Shown in pieces: positions 52,003 to 59,237 of a DNA stretch of 59,237 nt. Positions within the stretch are counted from its first letter, which is position 1. Each line of letters begins with the position of its first letter. The stretch is from positions 1 to 59,237 of the forward strand of contig JAEYOQ010000012.1 of the NCBI GenBank assembly GCA_023411555.1, written 5' to 3'. A model generated the notes under the pieces. That model made no database searches. It worked only from the letters and a program-made list of their open reading frames with translations, and was not told the DNA's origin. This DNA is from Bacillota bacterium (lineage in GTDB: Bacteria; Bacillota; Clostridia; Lachnospirales; Lachnospiraceae). A program made the position numbers and the translations under genes.

Positions 52003-53076
52003 TCAATTGTATTCTCCTTCTGAAACCTTAACAACACGATAGCCCGCAGCCTTCAACAATCGATTCATAATCGCATGTCCCAGACTATTATCTGCAAAGC
52101 TTTCTGTATAAATATATTCGGTATGCATCTCATCAAATTCCCGTAGAATCGCATAGAGACCTGCGGCAATAGAAGCTTCATCCTTCCTTGATCCAATGGT
52201 CTTAATATCTCCATACTTATACAAGGCTTTCGTCTCATCAGTTGCGATAACACCTACACATTTACCGCCATCCAATTTTTCCTTTGCCTTCTGATTAATT
52301 GCATCAACTACCAGTGCCGTATCACCTTCGTATATGGTAAGCTTCCCCTCGGGAGCATAATGGCGATATTTCATACCCGGAGCCTTCGGTGCTGCCTGTG
52401 GATCTGGGTTCTTACTGAGTATAACAGGATCAATCTCTACCGCACCGATTACATTCTCCAGCATTAACCTTGTAATGCATCCCGGCCTTAGAATCACTGG
52501 TTCACCACCTGACAGATCAATAATTGTGGACTCTAATCCAAGAGTTGCCATACCGCCATCGATAATCATATCTATCTTCCCATTCATATCAGTGATTACA
52601 TGCTCTGCTTTAGTCGGACTTGGTTTTCCAGAAAGGTTCGCACTGGGTGCGGCAACATAGACTCCTGCTTCTGCTATGAGACTGCGTGCAATCGGATTAG
52701 CAGGAAGTCTGATAGCTACTGTATCAAGTCCACCGGTGGTTCCGTATGGTACACAGTCTTTCTTTTTTAAGATAATTGTTAAGGGTCCCGGCCAGAAGAC
52801 TTTAGCCAACTGATATGCTTTATCAGGTATATCCTTCGCAAGAGTTTCCATATCGGAAGCTTCAGAAATATGCACAATTAAAGGGTTATCCGATGGACGT
52901 CCCTTTGCCTCGTATATTTTTCGAGCAGCCTGAGTATCTAATGCATTGGCTCCAAGCCCATACACAGTCTCTGTTGGAAAGGCCACCAGGCCGCCCTCAC
53001 GCAGAATACGGGCTGCTTCCCGCAGTTCTTCTGGCTTGAGCATCTGCTCATCAACCTTTATTATTAATGTATTCAT
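52003..53076 (-). CDS. tsaC: L-threonylcarbamoyladenylate synthase (Sua5-type)
   Basis: 357 aa. An N-terminal YrdC domain (about 10-210; GGLVAFPTETVYGLGANAL, KGRPSDNPLIVHI, RLPANPIARSLIAEAG, SANLSGKPSPT) is linked to a C-terminal Sua5 domain (about 230-350). It makes threonylcarbamoyl-AMP for t6A modification of ANN-decoding tRNAs. AAGGAG precedes the ATG. It is the first gene of a three-gene run with ywlE and rpiB. Confidence 0.96.
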   Translation of the reverse strand: MNTLIIKVDEQMLKPEELREAARILREGGLVAFPTETVYGLGANALDTQAARKIYEAKGRPSDNPLIVHISEASDMETLAKDIPDKAYQLAKVFWPGPLTIILKKKDCVPYGTTGGLDTVAIRLPANPIARSLIAEAGVYVAAPSANLSGKPSPTKAEHVITDMNGKIDMIIDGGMATLGLESTIIDLSGGEPVILRPGCITRLMLENVIGAVEIDPVILSKNPDPQAAPKAPGMKYRHYAPEGKLTIYEGDTALVVDAINQKAKEKLDGGKCVGVIATDETKALYKYGDIKTIGSRKDEASIAAGLYAILREFDEMHTEYIYTESFADNSLGHAIMNRLLKAAGYRVVKVSEGEYN

Positions 53077-53100
53077 ATTGAATTAAGACTCCTTATTTAT

Positions 53101-53235
53101 ACAGATTACAGCTCAAAGGCAGGAGCCTCCTATGGAACTAACGGTTCCATTGCTCACGTTGCACTTATCCATATAATCTTAAACAGCTTCACATGCAAGC
53201 ATGCAAGCTGCTTAAGACTACACGGAGTAATCTGC
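53101..53235. repeat. Compound palindromic element upstream of the Sua5-type gene
   Basis: An outer pair CAGATTAC (about 53102-53109) / GTAATCTG encloses smaller stems: TGGAAC/GTTCCA, and TCTTAA-CAGCTT / AAGCTG-CTTAAGA with GCATGC inside. No frame or promoter is evident. The word CAGATTACAG also occurs in the giant palindrome at 13261-13277, so the two elements may be related. Confidence 0.55.
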
Positions 53236-53322
53236 TTATCGTGGACATTATAACACTATATGATTAGAAAATCAAATTTTTGACTTTGACCTAGGTTAGT
53301 TTGCCCGTGTTCCTAGCTATCA

Positions 53323-54078
53323 CTATGTCATCTTGATGTTCGATGCTGTTGCTCTTAGCACTTCCTTCTTAAACTCATTACGATTAATATATCGCAGAAT
53401 CGCCAGATGGATTGCATATGCCATCTTTTCCTGATAATCCTCATTGACCAACAAGGCGGCCTCCCTGATATTGGACAAATAGCCACATTCAACGATGATC
53501 AACGGACATTCGGTCTTTGTTAGCATGTAATAATTATTGTTCGGTTTTGCCTTTCTATGATTGCCATCGGCAATTGTCTTTACGATCTGGGACTGCATAA
53601 TCTCTGCGAAGAGTTTTCCCTGCTGAGATTTAGAGTAATAGAAGACTTGAGCGCCTTTTACATACTCCTCGGTAAAACTGTTCTGATGGATACTGACAGC
53701 TAAGTCTGCTCCGCTATCCTTAATGATATTAACTCGTGCATTCATGTCCTCACGCTTCTTATTGGATGCACCCTCTGAATAAAGGCCGATGTCTTCTTCT
53801 CGTGTCATAATGACTTTAATATCATTCTGCTCTAAAAGATTCTTTAGCTTGTGAGAAATACTCAGGTTAATGTCCTTCTCCAGCGCATTATTCACCCCGA
53901 CCTTGCCTGGATCCCTTCCGCCATGTCCCGGATCAATCACTATCGTTATCGGTTTTTTCTCTACTCTATCAGAATACGCCTCAAAGCTTTTATTTTCCCC
54001 TCTGGAGAAACGCTCCGAGGATAAAAGGTAGGCAAAGCATATAAACAATAAAAACAACACATTAAAATATCGCTTCAT
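53323..54078 (-). CDS. cwlD: N-acetylmuramoyl-L-alanine amidase (CwlD-like)
   Basis: A 251-aa zinc amidase of the Amidase_3 family. An N-terminal signal or anchor helix (about 4-20) precedes the catalytic domain. The zinc ligands and catalytic Glu lie in VIDPGHGGRDPG, ALEKDIN, AVSIHQN and IVECGYLSN. CwlD makes muramic delta-lactam in spore cortex in Bacillus; that role is inferred from size and domain plan. The next gene upstream is the GH18 protein, about 65 nt away. Confidence 0.92.
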   Translation of the reverse strand: MKRYFNVLFLLFICFAYLLSSERFSRGENKSFEAYSDRVEKKPITIVIDPGHGGRDPGKVGVNNALEKDINLSISHKLKNLLEQNDIKVIMTREEDIGLYSEGASNKKREDMNARVNIIKDSGADLAVSIHQNSFTEEYVKGAQVFYYSKSQQGKLFAEIMQSQIVKTIADGNHRKAKPNNNYYMLTKTECPLIIVECGYLSNIREAALLVNEDYQEKMAYAIHLAILRYINRNEFKKEVLRATASNIKMT

Positions 54079-54145
54079 AAGATTACATCCTATTCTAGGT
54101 TCCTTATATCTTATGAGATGTTTTTATGTCCTATTCTCGACAGAG

Positions 54146-55843
54146 CTATTTTAAATAAGGTGTTATTACATTCCAGATGTTTTCTTTCTCAAGCCCTAAC
54201 TTCCAGGCTGCCACGCCAGCAACATCAGCCTCGTAAATTACCTTCATCTTGGCTTCAATGGATTTCTCCTCCTCCAGCCACATTTTATAAGTAGCTCCGT
54301 CCTTCTTGTATTCTGCGTAATAGCAGCCATACGTATCGTCCCACTCTGCTTCCACTCCGTTATCTTTTAACAACTGGGCTGCGGGAGTCATCGCAAAGCT
54401 TTGGGAGGATACAACCCCATCTTCAGCCTCTTTCCAGAGACGGGTATAGAAAGGAATTGCAATAATTGTCTTATCCTTCGGCACTAACTTAAGTGTATTA
54501 TAGACTGCATCTGTAACAAAGGAAATAGAAGCCACCGGCCCTGCTACTTCGGAGCCTGCATAGAATTCATCATAGGCCATCACTATGACATAGTCCACAA
54601 TCTTCCCCTGCTCTTCTCGGTCATAATGAGTATTATAAGGAGCAGGAATGTAATTATCTACGGAAAGTACGATACCATTGTTCCTGCATTTTACACTTAA
54701 TTCTCTTAAAAACTGTATATAATGTTCTCCTGTATCCGAGGAGATTTTCTCAAAATCAACATTTATGCCGTTTAGATGATAATCTAACGCTGCTTGAATG
54801 AGAGCATTGGATAAGGTCTCCCTTCGGGAGGTGTAGGATAATACCTCATACATACTAATCTCATTGCTGAAGTCATCTACCAGTGCCCATACCTCCAGCC
54901 CCAGTTCCTTTGCTTTTGATACATACTCCTGTGACGCCTTGGATGATATAGTCCCTGATACATCATTAACACTAAACCAAGTAGGGGATACCACGTTAAC
55001 TCCCTTTGTTTCAGCTATCAATTCACCCAATTTATTTGCTCCGTTTACCTGGTGGAATACCAGATTGATAGAGCCAGGCCTTGTCTGTGCCGTGTACTCC
55101 GGTGCCTGATAGGTGCTACTGATGGTCTCATAAAAGGATTCTTTTGTATTTTTACTCCTTACATACCCTTTAATTCCATCCGTAGTCATAACCTTAACAA
55201 AACCCTTCTGTGGAGCCTCGTCTTTATCAACATACTGAAGTCTTGCTCCAACTGCCAGTTCTGTTAAGATAGGACTCTTGATGCTAGGCTCGGTACGAAG
55301 CTGGGTAGCCTTGGTAACCTCGGTAAATAAGTAATCTCCCCATTTATAACTAATAACGACCCTACTTGGGTTATCATAATACTCAAAGGTAAGATCAGAA
55401 TATTTCTCAACAAATTCTAAGGATAGATAGACCCGATCTGCAAACACCTTTACGATCGGCGTCTTAATCTCCTTATCCGTATCTATCATGCTCTTGGTGA
55501 CGGAATAACTCTTACTGTCTGCCTCTGCACGGATAATCTCATCTGGTGTTGTATAGGTTAATGTATTTTCATTGGAATCCCAATAAAATCTATGATTAAA
55601 TTGCTGTACCACTGTATCATAATCCACATAAACCGAACCATCAATCAGCATACCCTTGATATCATAAACCTCATCCTGAAGTATAATCAACACTTCAGAA
55701 TCCTTGGTCTTATAATAATCCGACAACTGCATGATTTCATCACTTGGGGTCAGCTTCTTAATCATCATCGATCCTAGGAGTATCAATAGAATGACAAGTC
55801 CGACTCCTCCCCCAACCATTGCCATTTTCATTCGTTTATCCAT
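54146..55843 (-). CDS. GH18-family glycosidase, membrane-anchored, with SH3-like domain
   Basis: About 565 aa. A membrane helix (about 8-30), then a stalk with copper-amine-oxidase-N-like folds (about 40-170), an SH3-like domain (about 175-235; QLRTEPSIKSPILTELAVGA) and a C-terminal TIM-barrel GH18 (about 255-565). The catalytic motif is present as LNGINVDFEKI, and the distal segment ends GVAAWKLGLEKENIWNV. Such proteins (YaaH/YdhD-like) cut peptidoglycan or spore cortex. ATG 55843 has AGGA upstream. With the cwlD-like gene it forms a wall-lytic pair. Confidence 0.92.
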   Translation of the reverse strand: MDKRMKMAMVGGGVGLVILLILLGSMMIKKLTPSDEIMQLSDYYKTKDSEVLIILQDEVYDIKGMLIDGSVYVDYDTVVQQFNHRFYWDSNENTLTYTTPDEIIRAEADSKSYSVTKSMIDTDKEIKTPIVKVFADRVYLSLEFVEKYSDLTFEYYDNPSRVVISYKWGDYLFTEVTKATQLRTEPSIKSPILTELAVGARLQYVDKDEAPQKGFVKVMTTDGIKGYVRSKNTKESFYETISSTYQAPEYTAQTRPGSINLVFHQVNGANKLGELIAETKGVNVVSPTWFSVNDVSGTISSKASQEYVSKAKELGLEVWALVDDFSNEISMYEVLSYTSRRETLSNALIQAALDYHLNGINVDFEKISSDTGEHYIQFLRELSVKCRNNGIVLSVDNYIPAPYNTHYDREEQGKIVDYVIVMAYDEFYAGSEVAGPVASISFVTDAVYNTLKLVPKDKTIIAIPFYTRLWKEAEDGVVSSQSFAMTPAAQLLKDNGVEAEWDDTYGCYYAEYKKDGATYKMWLEEEKSIEAKMKVIYEADVAGVAAWKLGLEKENIWNVITPYLK

Positions 55844-55898
55844 AGTATTCCTACACCTTTCCATTCTATAGTGAGTTTACAAGTTAACTACGCTTTTT

Positions 55899-56260
55899 GT
55901 CTTCTGCTCCAATCGGAATTTGCAAGCAATTTCACCTGAACTAGGCGTTAGTTTGTGCCGAGTGTGTAACGTCTCGCCTGCGAGACGCTTCACACTCTGA
56001 TGACGCAGGCACAAATCTTCCTAAAGCGAATTAACATTCGCTTTGTGTGAATTATGCTTTTTCATAATTCACACTTATATTGTACCATGGACATAAAACT
56101 TGTCCATGGTCTTCTGCTCCAATCGGAATTTGCAAGCAAGCTTGCAATTCCTCATTCCGCTTATATTGTACCATGGACATAGAGCTTGTCCATGGTCTTC
56201 TGCTCCAATCGGAATTTGCAAGCAAGCTTGCAATTCCTCATTCCGCTTATATTGTATCAT
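55899..56260. repeat. 86-bp tandem repeat downstream of a nested palindrome
   Basis: Two near-identical units begin at about 56099 and 56185 (period 86). Each contains TTGCAAG-CAAG-CTTGCAA, CGGAAT/ATTCCG and TGTCCATGG, the last pairing with CCATGGACA at the unit end. A truncated third copy lies at 55899-55929, before the nested palindrome. The short frames in either strand are produced by the repeat and are not genes. Confidence 0.8.
55950..56016. repeat. Dispersed copy of the nested palindrome
   Basis: AGTTTGTGCC, GAGTGTG, GTCTCGC-CT-GCGAGAC, CACACTC, GGCACAAA: the same three-tier structure as in the tandem array at 49133-49500. The two-base loop differs and the middle stem is complete (7 bp). 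The word GTGTGAATTAT follows about 30 bp later with its own hairpin (56045-56074). Confidence 0.85.
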
Positions 56261-56285
56261 AACATATAGTATGCGGTCTAGAAAA

Positions 56286-56785
56286 TAAGAAAAACTTCCA
56301 ATTTAAAAATCTTAGGATCTGTCACAGCATTATGTCGATATTCAGAAGGTTTGATTTCAACTTCTTTTAACGTGTCATAATCCCCTTATAAACTGTAAAA
56401 GGTCACTATACTAAAGTGATTGAAAAGGATAAGAAACCATACACCGAAAATATGGGTAAAGCATGTATTGTTATGGGGATTGACAGAGCCAAAATAGGGA
56501 TAGGCCTAACCTATCCCCATAATATACCTGCAATGCAGAGGTCGAGGTTACATATATGTCTCTTCCGACAAAAAAGTATAGAGGGCTTTTTAAGTGCCGG
56601 TTTATCAACCTCTGCGTTGTATTGCTCATTTCTTCTGTGAATCATACATACGTCATCTTCAATGTTTTTCCCTTTTCGCTATACGTAGTTTTGGAGGATG
56701 CTAATATAAAATACCTCTCGGATAAGAAGGTCATTTGTGATATGCTATACTTCCTATTCCCAGCTACCAATCCTTAATCCACGCT
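56286..56785. other. Intergenic stretch without a convincing gene
   Basis: 500 bp between the 86-bp repeats and the P-loop gene. Two overlapping plus-strand frames (74 and 73 codons) lack ribosome binding sites and cross the hairpin GGGATAGG/CCTATCCC (about 56499-56518). GCAATGCAGAGGT and ACCTCTGCGTTG (about 56531 and 56610) form an inverted pair. I read it as non-coding, palindrome-bearing DNA. Confidence 0.5.
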
Positions 56786-57415
56786 CTATCTAGTTGAGAA
56801 ACACTGCTTTAAAAACATTTTTACATTGTAGCTAATATGGGTTGGCTCCTGTATATCAGGTACTGCCCATATTCTTTGTCTTAAGTCCTTCTTGAGTCTT
56901 TGTAGGGTCTGTTCCTTTGCTCGCACAAGATAACACATCCAATGCTCGCTTCCTCGAATCACCTCCGTACTCCTGATAAACTCTTTCAGTTTAAGAATAT
57001 CCCACTCTGATTGACCTCCAACTATTATCTTCGTTGAACAGCGGAGCAATTCTTCCCTGTTAGCAGAGAGCTCTGTTCCAAAATCCAGAATAACATATTC
57101 ATAATCTTCTCCAAATATCTGTGGTATCTGGCCTGCCTTTACCTCCTTATAACAGGTAATCCGGCGAAAGGAAAAGCTGTTTATATCTTCATTACTCCAC
57201 TCATAAGCCTGCTCAATCAATTCCATATCCCGATGATTGTTGCATTCCAGAAGGGCTGTCTTCTTACCTAATTCCTCACCAAAATAAAAGGCTAATAGCA
57301 GACCTGTATGCGTTACCCCAACACCATGATGTGTTCCGATTAGTCCGATCACCTCACGGTATCTGCCACGATTGACTTGAGTCAGTTTGCTTAACAGCAT
57401 CGGCTTATGCTTCAT
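56786..57415 (-). CDS. ParA/MinD-like protein with lysine-less P-loop
   Basis: 209 aa. A deviant P-loop reads GTHHGVGVTHTGLLLA near residues 27-42: the signature Lys and the Walker A Lys of ParA/MinD proteins are His and Val. Strand and switch-like segments follow (KTALLECNNH, YEYVILDFGTELS, KIIVGGQSEWDI) in ParA/CpaE-fold order. The same GVTH P-loop occurs in the C-terminal domain of the kinase upstream, so they are likely duplicates. The start overlaps the kinase stop (ATGA). It may still bind nucleotide or act as a regulated scaffold. A TadZ/CpaE-type role is possible, but no pilus genes are in view. Confidence 0.8.
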   Translation of the reverse strand: MKHKPMLLSKLTQVNRGRYREVIGLIGTHHGVGVTHTGLLLAFYFGEELGKKTALLECNNHRDMELIEQAYEWSNEDINSFSFRRITCYKEVKAGQIPQIFGEDYEYVILDFGTELSANREELLRCSTKIIVGGQSEWDILKLKEFIRSTEVIRGSEHWMCYLVRAKEQTLQRLKKDLRQRIWAVPDIQEPTHISYNVKMFLKQCFSTR

Positions 57416-58827
57416 AATAACGACTTCATCCTTTCCTGTCTCCTTTTCGTGCTAAATTTAGAATAGCCGTTACAACCGGCGTGTTCAAGAAGTTCACGAA
57501 GTAAATCTCTTCCGTTTTGAGTGGTGATCTTACCAAAAGGATCCGGTTCATAAGGTATACGGTAACAGCATCGTTGCTCCATGTTTCTGCAAACCATGTG
57601 AAATTGCTTTCCATCAAGAAAGTTAAATAAATAGATAATATCTTTATATTCTGCTATCATATCTAATACCTTCTCGGAATAAGCCAACTCCCAATCCTTT
57701 GCACCCATGACGATTAACCTGGTATCTGCTTCAAGAAATAAATCAATATTGTCCTTAGTCAGTGTCCCCAGATCAATTACTGTTACAGCAGCCTCCGGTA
57801 TGTCCTGGTCTCTTACTTGTCCAGCCGGGAACATCGGTATCCCTTCTAGAATATAGGCTCCGCTACTCTCCTGTGCTAGTTCATGATTTTCCTTCAGTCT
57901 TTGAATACACTGGCTCTGATTAGTCTCCTTATATAAGCAATCCACACCTTGATTTTTCATGTAATAGCATAATCGAAAGGCCAGATGTGTCACACCGATT
58001 CTGGATTGAGTTCCTGCCACAGCTATGGATCGTCTTTGACCTGATTCCTGATAACCCCTTCTTCCTGACTGTAATGCTGATAATTGATTTTTTAACTTGG
58101 CAACTGTCGTATACCGTTGTGCCGGATTAAACCTGAGGCAATGGTTAATAATATGCTTAAGCTCTTTGGAGCAGCCAGATATCTGATCTATGTTATACAT
58201 CTGCTTTTCATTCTTAGATATTATTATTCCAGTTGTCATATAATATAGAAGCATACCTATACCATAGATGTCGCAACGATCATCCAGTTCTCCCTGTCTA
58301 TACAGCTCTGGAGCCGCATAACCTCTGGTGGCGGCAAGTTTATTATTCTTACTAAGCTCATCCTGATAAATTGCACTTCCAAAATCAATTAATTTCAGAT
58401 TATCATCTGAAATCATAATATTATCAGGCTTCAGATCCACATATATAATTGGGCGGTCATTGGAATGCAGATAATGGAATAAATCGCAAATCTGGATTGC
58501 ATAATTGATTATGATATCTTCCCGGATTGGTCCCCTATCCTGAACATAATCCTTCAAAGTCTCTCCTTCTAGATATTGTTCAACAATATAGGAACCTTCT
58601 TCATCTTCTTCAATATCATAAATTATAGGGATACAAGAATGTTTCAGATTTTTTAGAATTAGTGCTTCATTACGTTGTAAATCATATAATGGATGGGTTT
58701 TAGAGATACATTTGATTGCTCGATAAGAATTTAATTTGACATGTTTGGCAAGATATACTCTGGCAGTGCCACCGCTGCCAAGCAAACGTATGATGTGATA
58801 TTTGTTAAACCAAATCTCCTGTTGCAT
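57412..58827 (-). CDS. Hanks-type Ser/Thr kinase fused to a ParA/MinD-like domain
   Basis: About 471 aa. The N-terminal kinase (about 8-265) has LGSGGTARVYLA (Gly-rich loop), the ATP-binding Lys in RAIKCI, YVDLKPDN (catalytic Asp; Tyr replaces the usual His of HRD), IDFGSA (DFG) and GYAAPE. It looks active. The C-terminal part (about 270-460) is a ParA/MinD-like fold whose P-loop reads GTQSRIGVTHLA, without Lys, followed by VTVIDLGTLT and RLIVMGAKDWEL. The partner gene downstream overlaps by 4 nt. No membrane span or PASTA repeats exist. ATG 58827 has AAAGGAGAG before it. A strong promoter lies upstream. Confidence 0.9.
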   Translation of the reverse strand: MQQEIWFNKYHIIRLLGSGGTARVYLAKHVKLNSYRAIKCISKTHPLYDLQRNEALILKNLKHSCIPIIYDIEEDEEGSYIVEQYLEGETLKDYVQDRGPIREDIIINYAIQICDLFHYLHSNDRPIIYVDLKPDNIMISDDNLKLIDFGSAIYQDELSKNNKLAATRGYAAPELYRQGELDDRCDIYGIGMLLYYMTTGIIISKNEKQMYNIDQISGCSKELKHIINHCLRFNPAQRYTTVAKLKNQLSALQSGRRGYQESGQRRSIAVAGTQSRIGVTHLAFRLCYYMKNQGVDCLYKETNQSQCIQRLKENHELAQESSGAYILEGIPMFPAGQVRDQDIPEAAVTVIDLGTLTKDNIDLFLEADTRLIVMGAKDWELAYSEKVLDMIAEYKDIIYLFNFLDGKQFHMVCRNMEQRCCYRIPYEPDPFGKITTQNGRDLLRELLEHAGCNGYSKFSTKRRQERMKSLL

Positions 58828-58878
58828 TCTCTCCTTTCCTATCAGCATAGTATAAAATAGAAATCAAGTCATAGTATT

Positions 58879-58907
58879 ATTATAACCATATACTGGAAGT
58901 AAATCAA
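58879..58907 (-). promoter_or_regulatory. Promoter of the kinase operon
   Basis: On the minus strand TTGATT (complement of 58902-58907), 17 bp, TATAAT (complement of 58879-58884). The transcript covers the kinase and the P-loop gene. Confidence 0.75.
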
Positions 58908-59030
58908 TCATTTTTAGCCTGTATAAAATCACCATATTTACTAATAATTTTGTTACAATTAACGAATAAATATCACGATTTACCCAGTAAAATACGGTAT
59001 TCATTAACACAAATTTCATAACTAGGTATA

Positions 59031-59059
59031 TTGACTTTAGATGTAATTTAAATTATACT
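59031..59059 (+). promoter_or_regulatory. Promoter of mecA
   Basis: TTGACT (59031-59036), 17 bp, TATACT (59054-59059). It gives a leader of about 70 nt before the mecA start. Confidence 0.7.
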
Positions 59060-59134
59060 TTGTTTACACCGATGGATGGATTTTCGTAAATTGCGATAAT
59101 CAGTTCCTGTTTAGTACAGAAAGGGGTGTACTTT

Positions 59135-59237
59135 ATGAAGATAGAAAAAATCAGTGATAACCAAATCAGATGTACCTTAAATAAAAGTGATTTAATTGAT
59201 CGGGAGCTAAAGATAAGTGAATTAGCTTATGGTACGG
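59135..59237 (+). CDS. mecA: Adaptor protein MecA (start only)
   Basis: The first 34 codons of a gene that runs off the window: MKIEKISDNQIRCTLNKSDL, ending ELAYG. This matches the N-terminal domain of the ClpC adaptor MecA/YpbH, which delivers substrates such as ComK to ClpCP. AGAAAGGGGTG lies upstream of the ATG. It is transcribed divergently from the kinase operon. Confidence 0.85.
   Translation, partial: MKIEKISDNQIRCTLNKSDLIDRELKISELAYGT

Noticed and set aside
56416..56777. Two overlapping plus-strand frames of 74 and 73 codons
   Set aside because: No ribosome binding sites, odd composition, and they cross hairpins and inverted repeats. Considered non-coding.

Overview
The window looks like chromosomal DNA of an anaerobic, endospore-forming, low-GC Clostridium-type bacterium, most likely of the Lachnospiraceae (Lachnoclostridium/Anaerocolumna-like). 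This rests on the sporulation genes (spoIIE, yabP, yabQ, spoVT, a cwlD-like amidase, ywmB), the clostridial versions of VanW, CheX and DUF2156 proteins, AT-rich intergenic DNA and AGGAGG-type ribosome binding sites. No phage, intact insertion sequence, CRISPR array or rRNA is visible. The species call is an inference.

Layout. (1) 1-8047: a Ugp-like sugar/glycerophosphodiester ABC importer (lipoprotein, two permeases) with a metallo-beta-lactamase-fold hydrolase. It is divergent from a 730-aa regulator that joins a complete LacI-type repressor to a complete solute-binding-protein domain. Two copies of a LacI-type operator lie between them, one on the importer's -35 box. A membrane-anchored HtrA/PDZ protein lacking catalytic His and Asp follows. 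(2) 8360-13227: mutS2, a two-component system and a 51-aa membrane protein. (3) 13228-24099: housekeeping genes (trmL, cheX, the vanW/AIR-synthase-like/lrp/aminotransferase operon, nth with a B12-radical-SAM gene, DUF2156, PF06541) and a 34-aa membrane peptide. (4) 24579-35042: the sporulation/division/translation cluster spoVT-mazG-hup-rqcP-yabP-yabQ-divIC-tRNA-Met-spoIIE-tilS-hpt-ftsH, in the order known from Bacillus but with hup added and spoVB missing. (5) 35346-47011: an ABC-2 exporter, dtd, a deoxyinosine-type glycosylase, deoB, a PAP2 phosphatase, a family 2 glycosyltransferase, an M29 aminopeptidase, an 853-aa surface protein with a degenerate C39-like domain, and a methyltransferase. 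(6) 47210-55843: a Pro/Thr/Gly-repeat protein, probably spore-surface, then ywmB, DUF402, rpiB, ywlE, a Sua5-type gene, a cwlD-like amidase and a GH18 protein. (7) 56786-59237: a Hanks-type kinase fused to a ParA/MinD-like domain, followed by a stand-alone relative of that domain; both share an unusual lysine-free GVTH P-loop. mecA starts at the right edge.

Two protein systems stand out: the operator-linked LacI/solute-binding fusion with its importer, and the kinase plus lysine-less ATPase pair. The third striking aspect is the intergenic DNA, which carries several palindromic elements: a ~350-bp giant imperfect hairpin (13229-13579), runs of consecutive hairpins (32851-33020, 53101-53235), and a 138-bp tandem repeat with nested palindromes (49133-49521). 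In that repeat one stem base pair changes on both sides between units, and a related copy lies 6.5 kb away. These look like miniature mobile or structured-RNA families.
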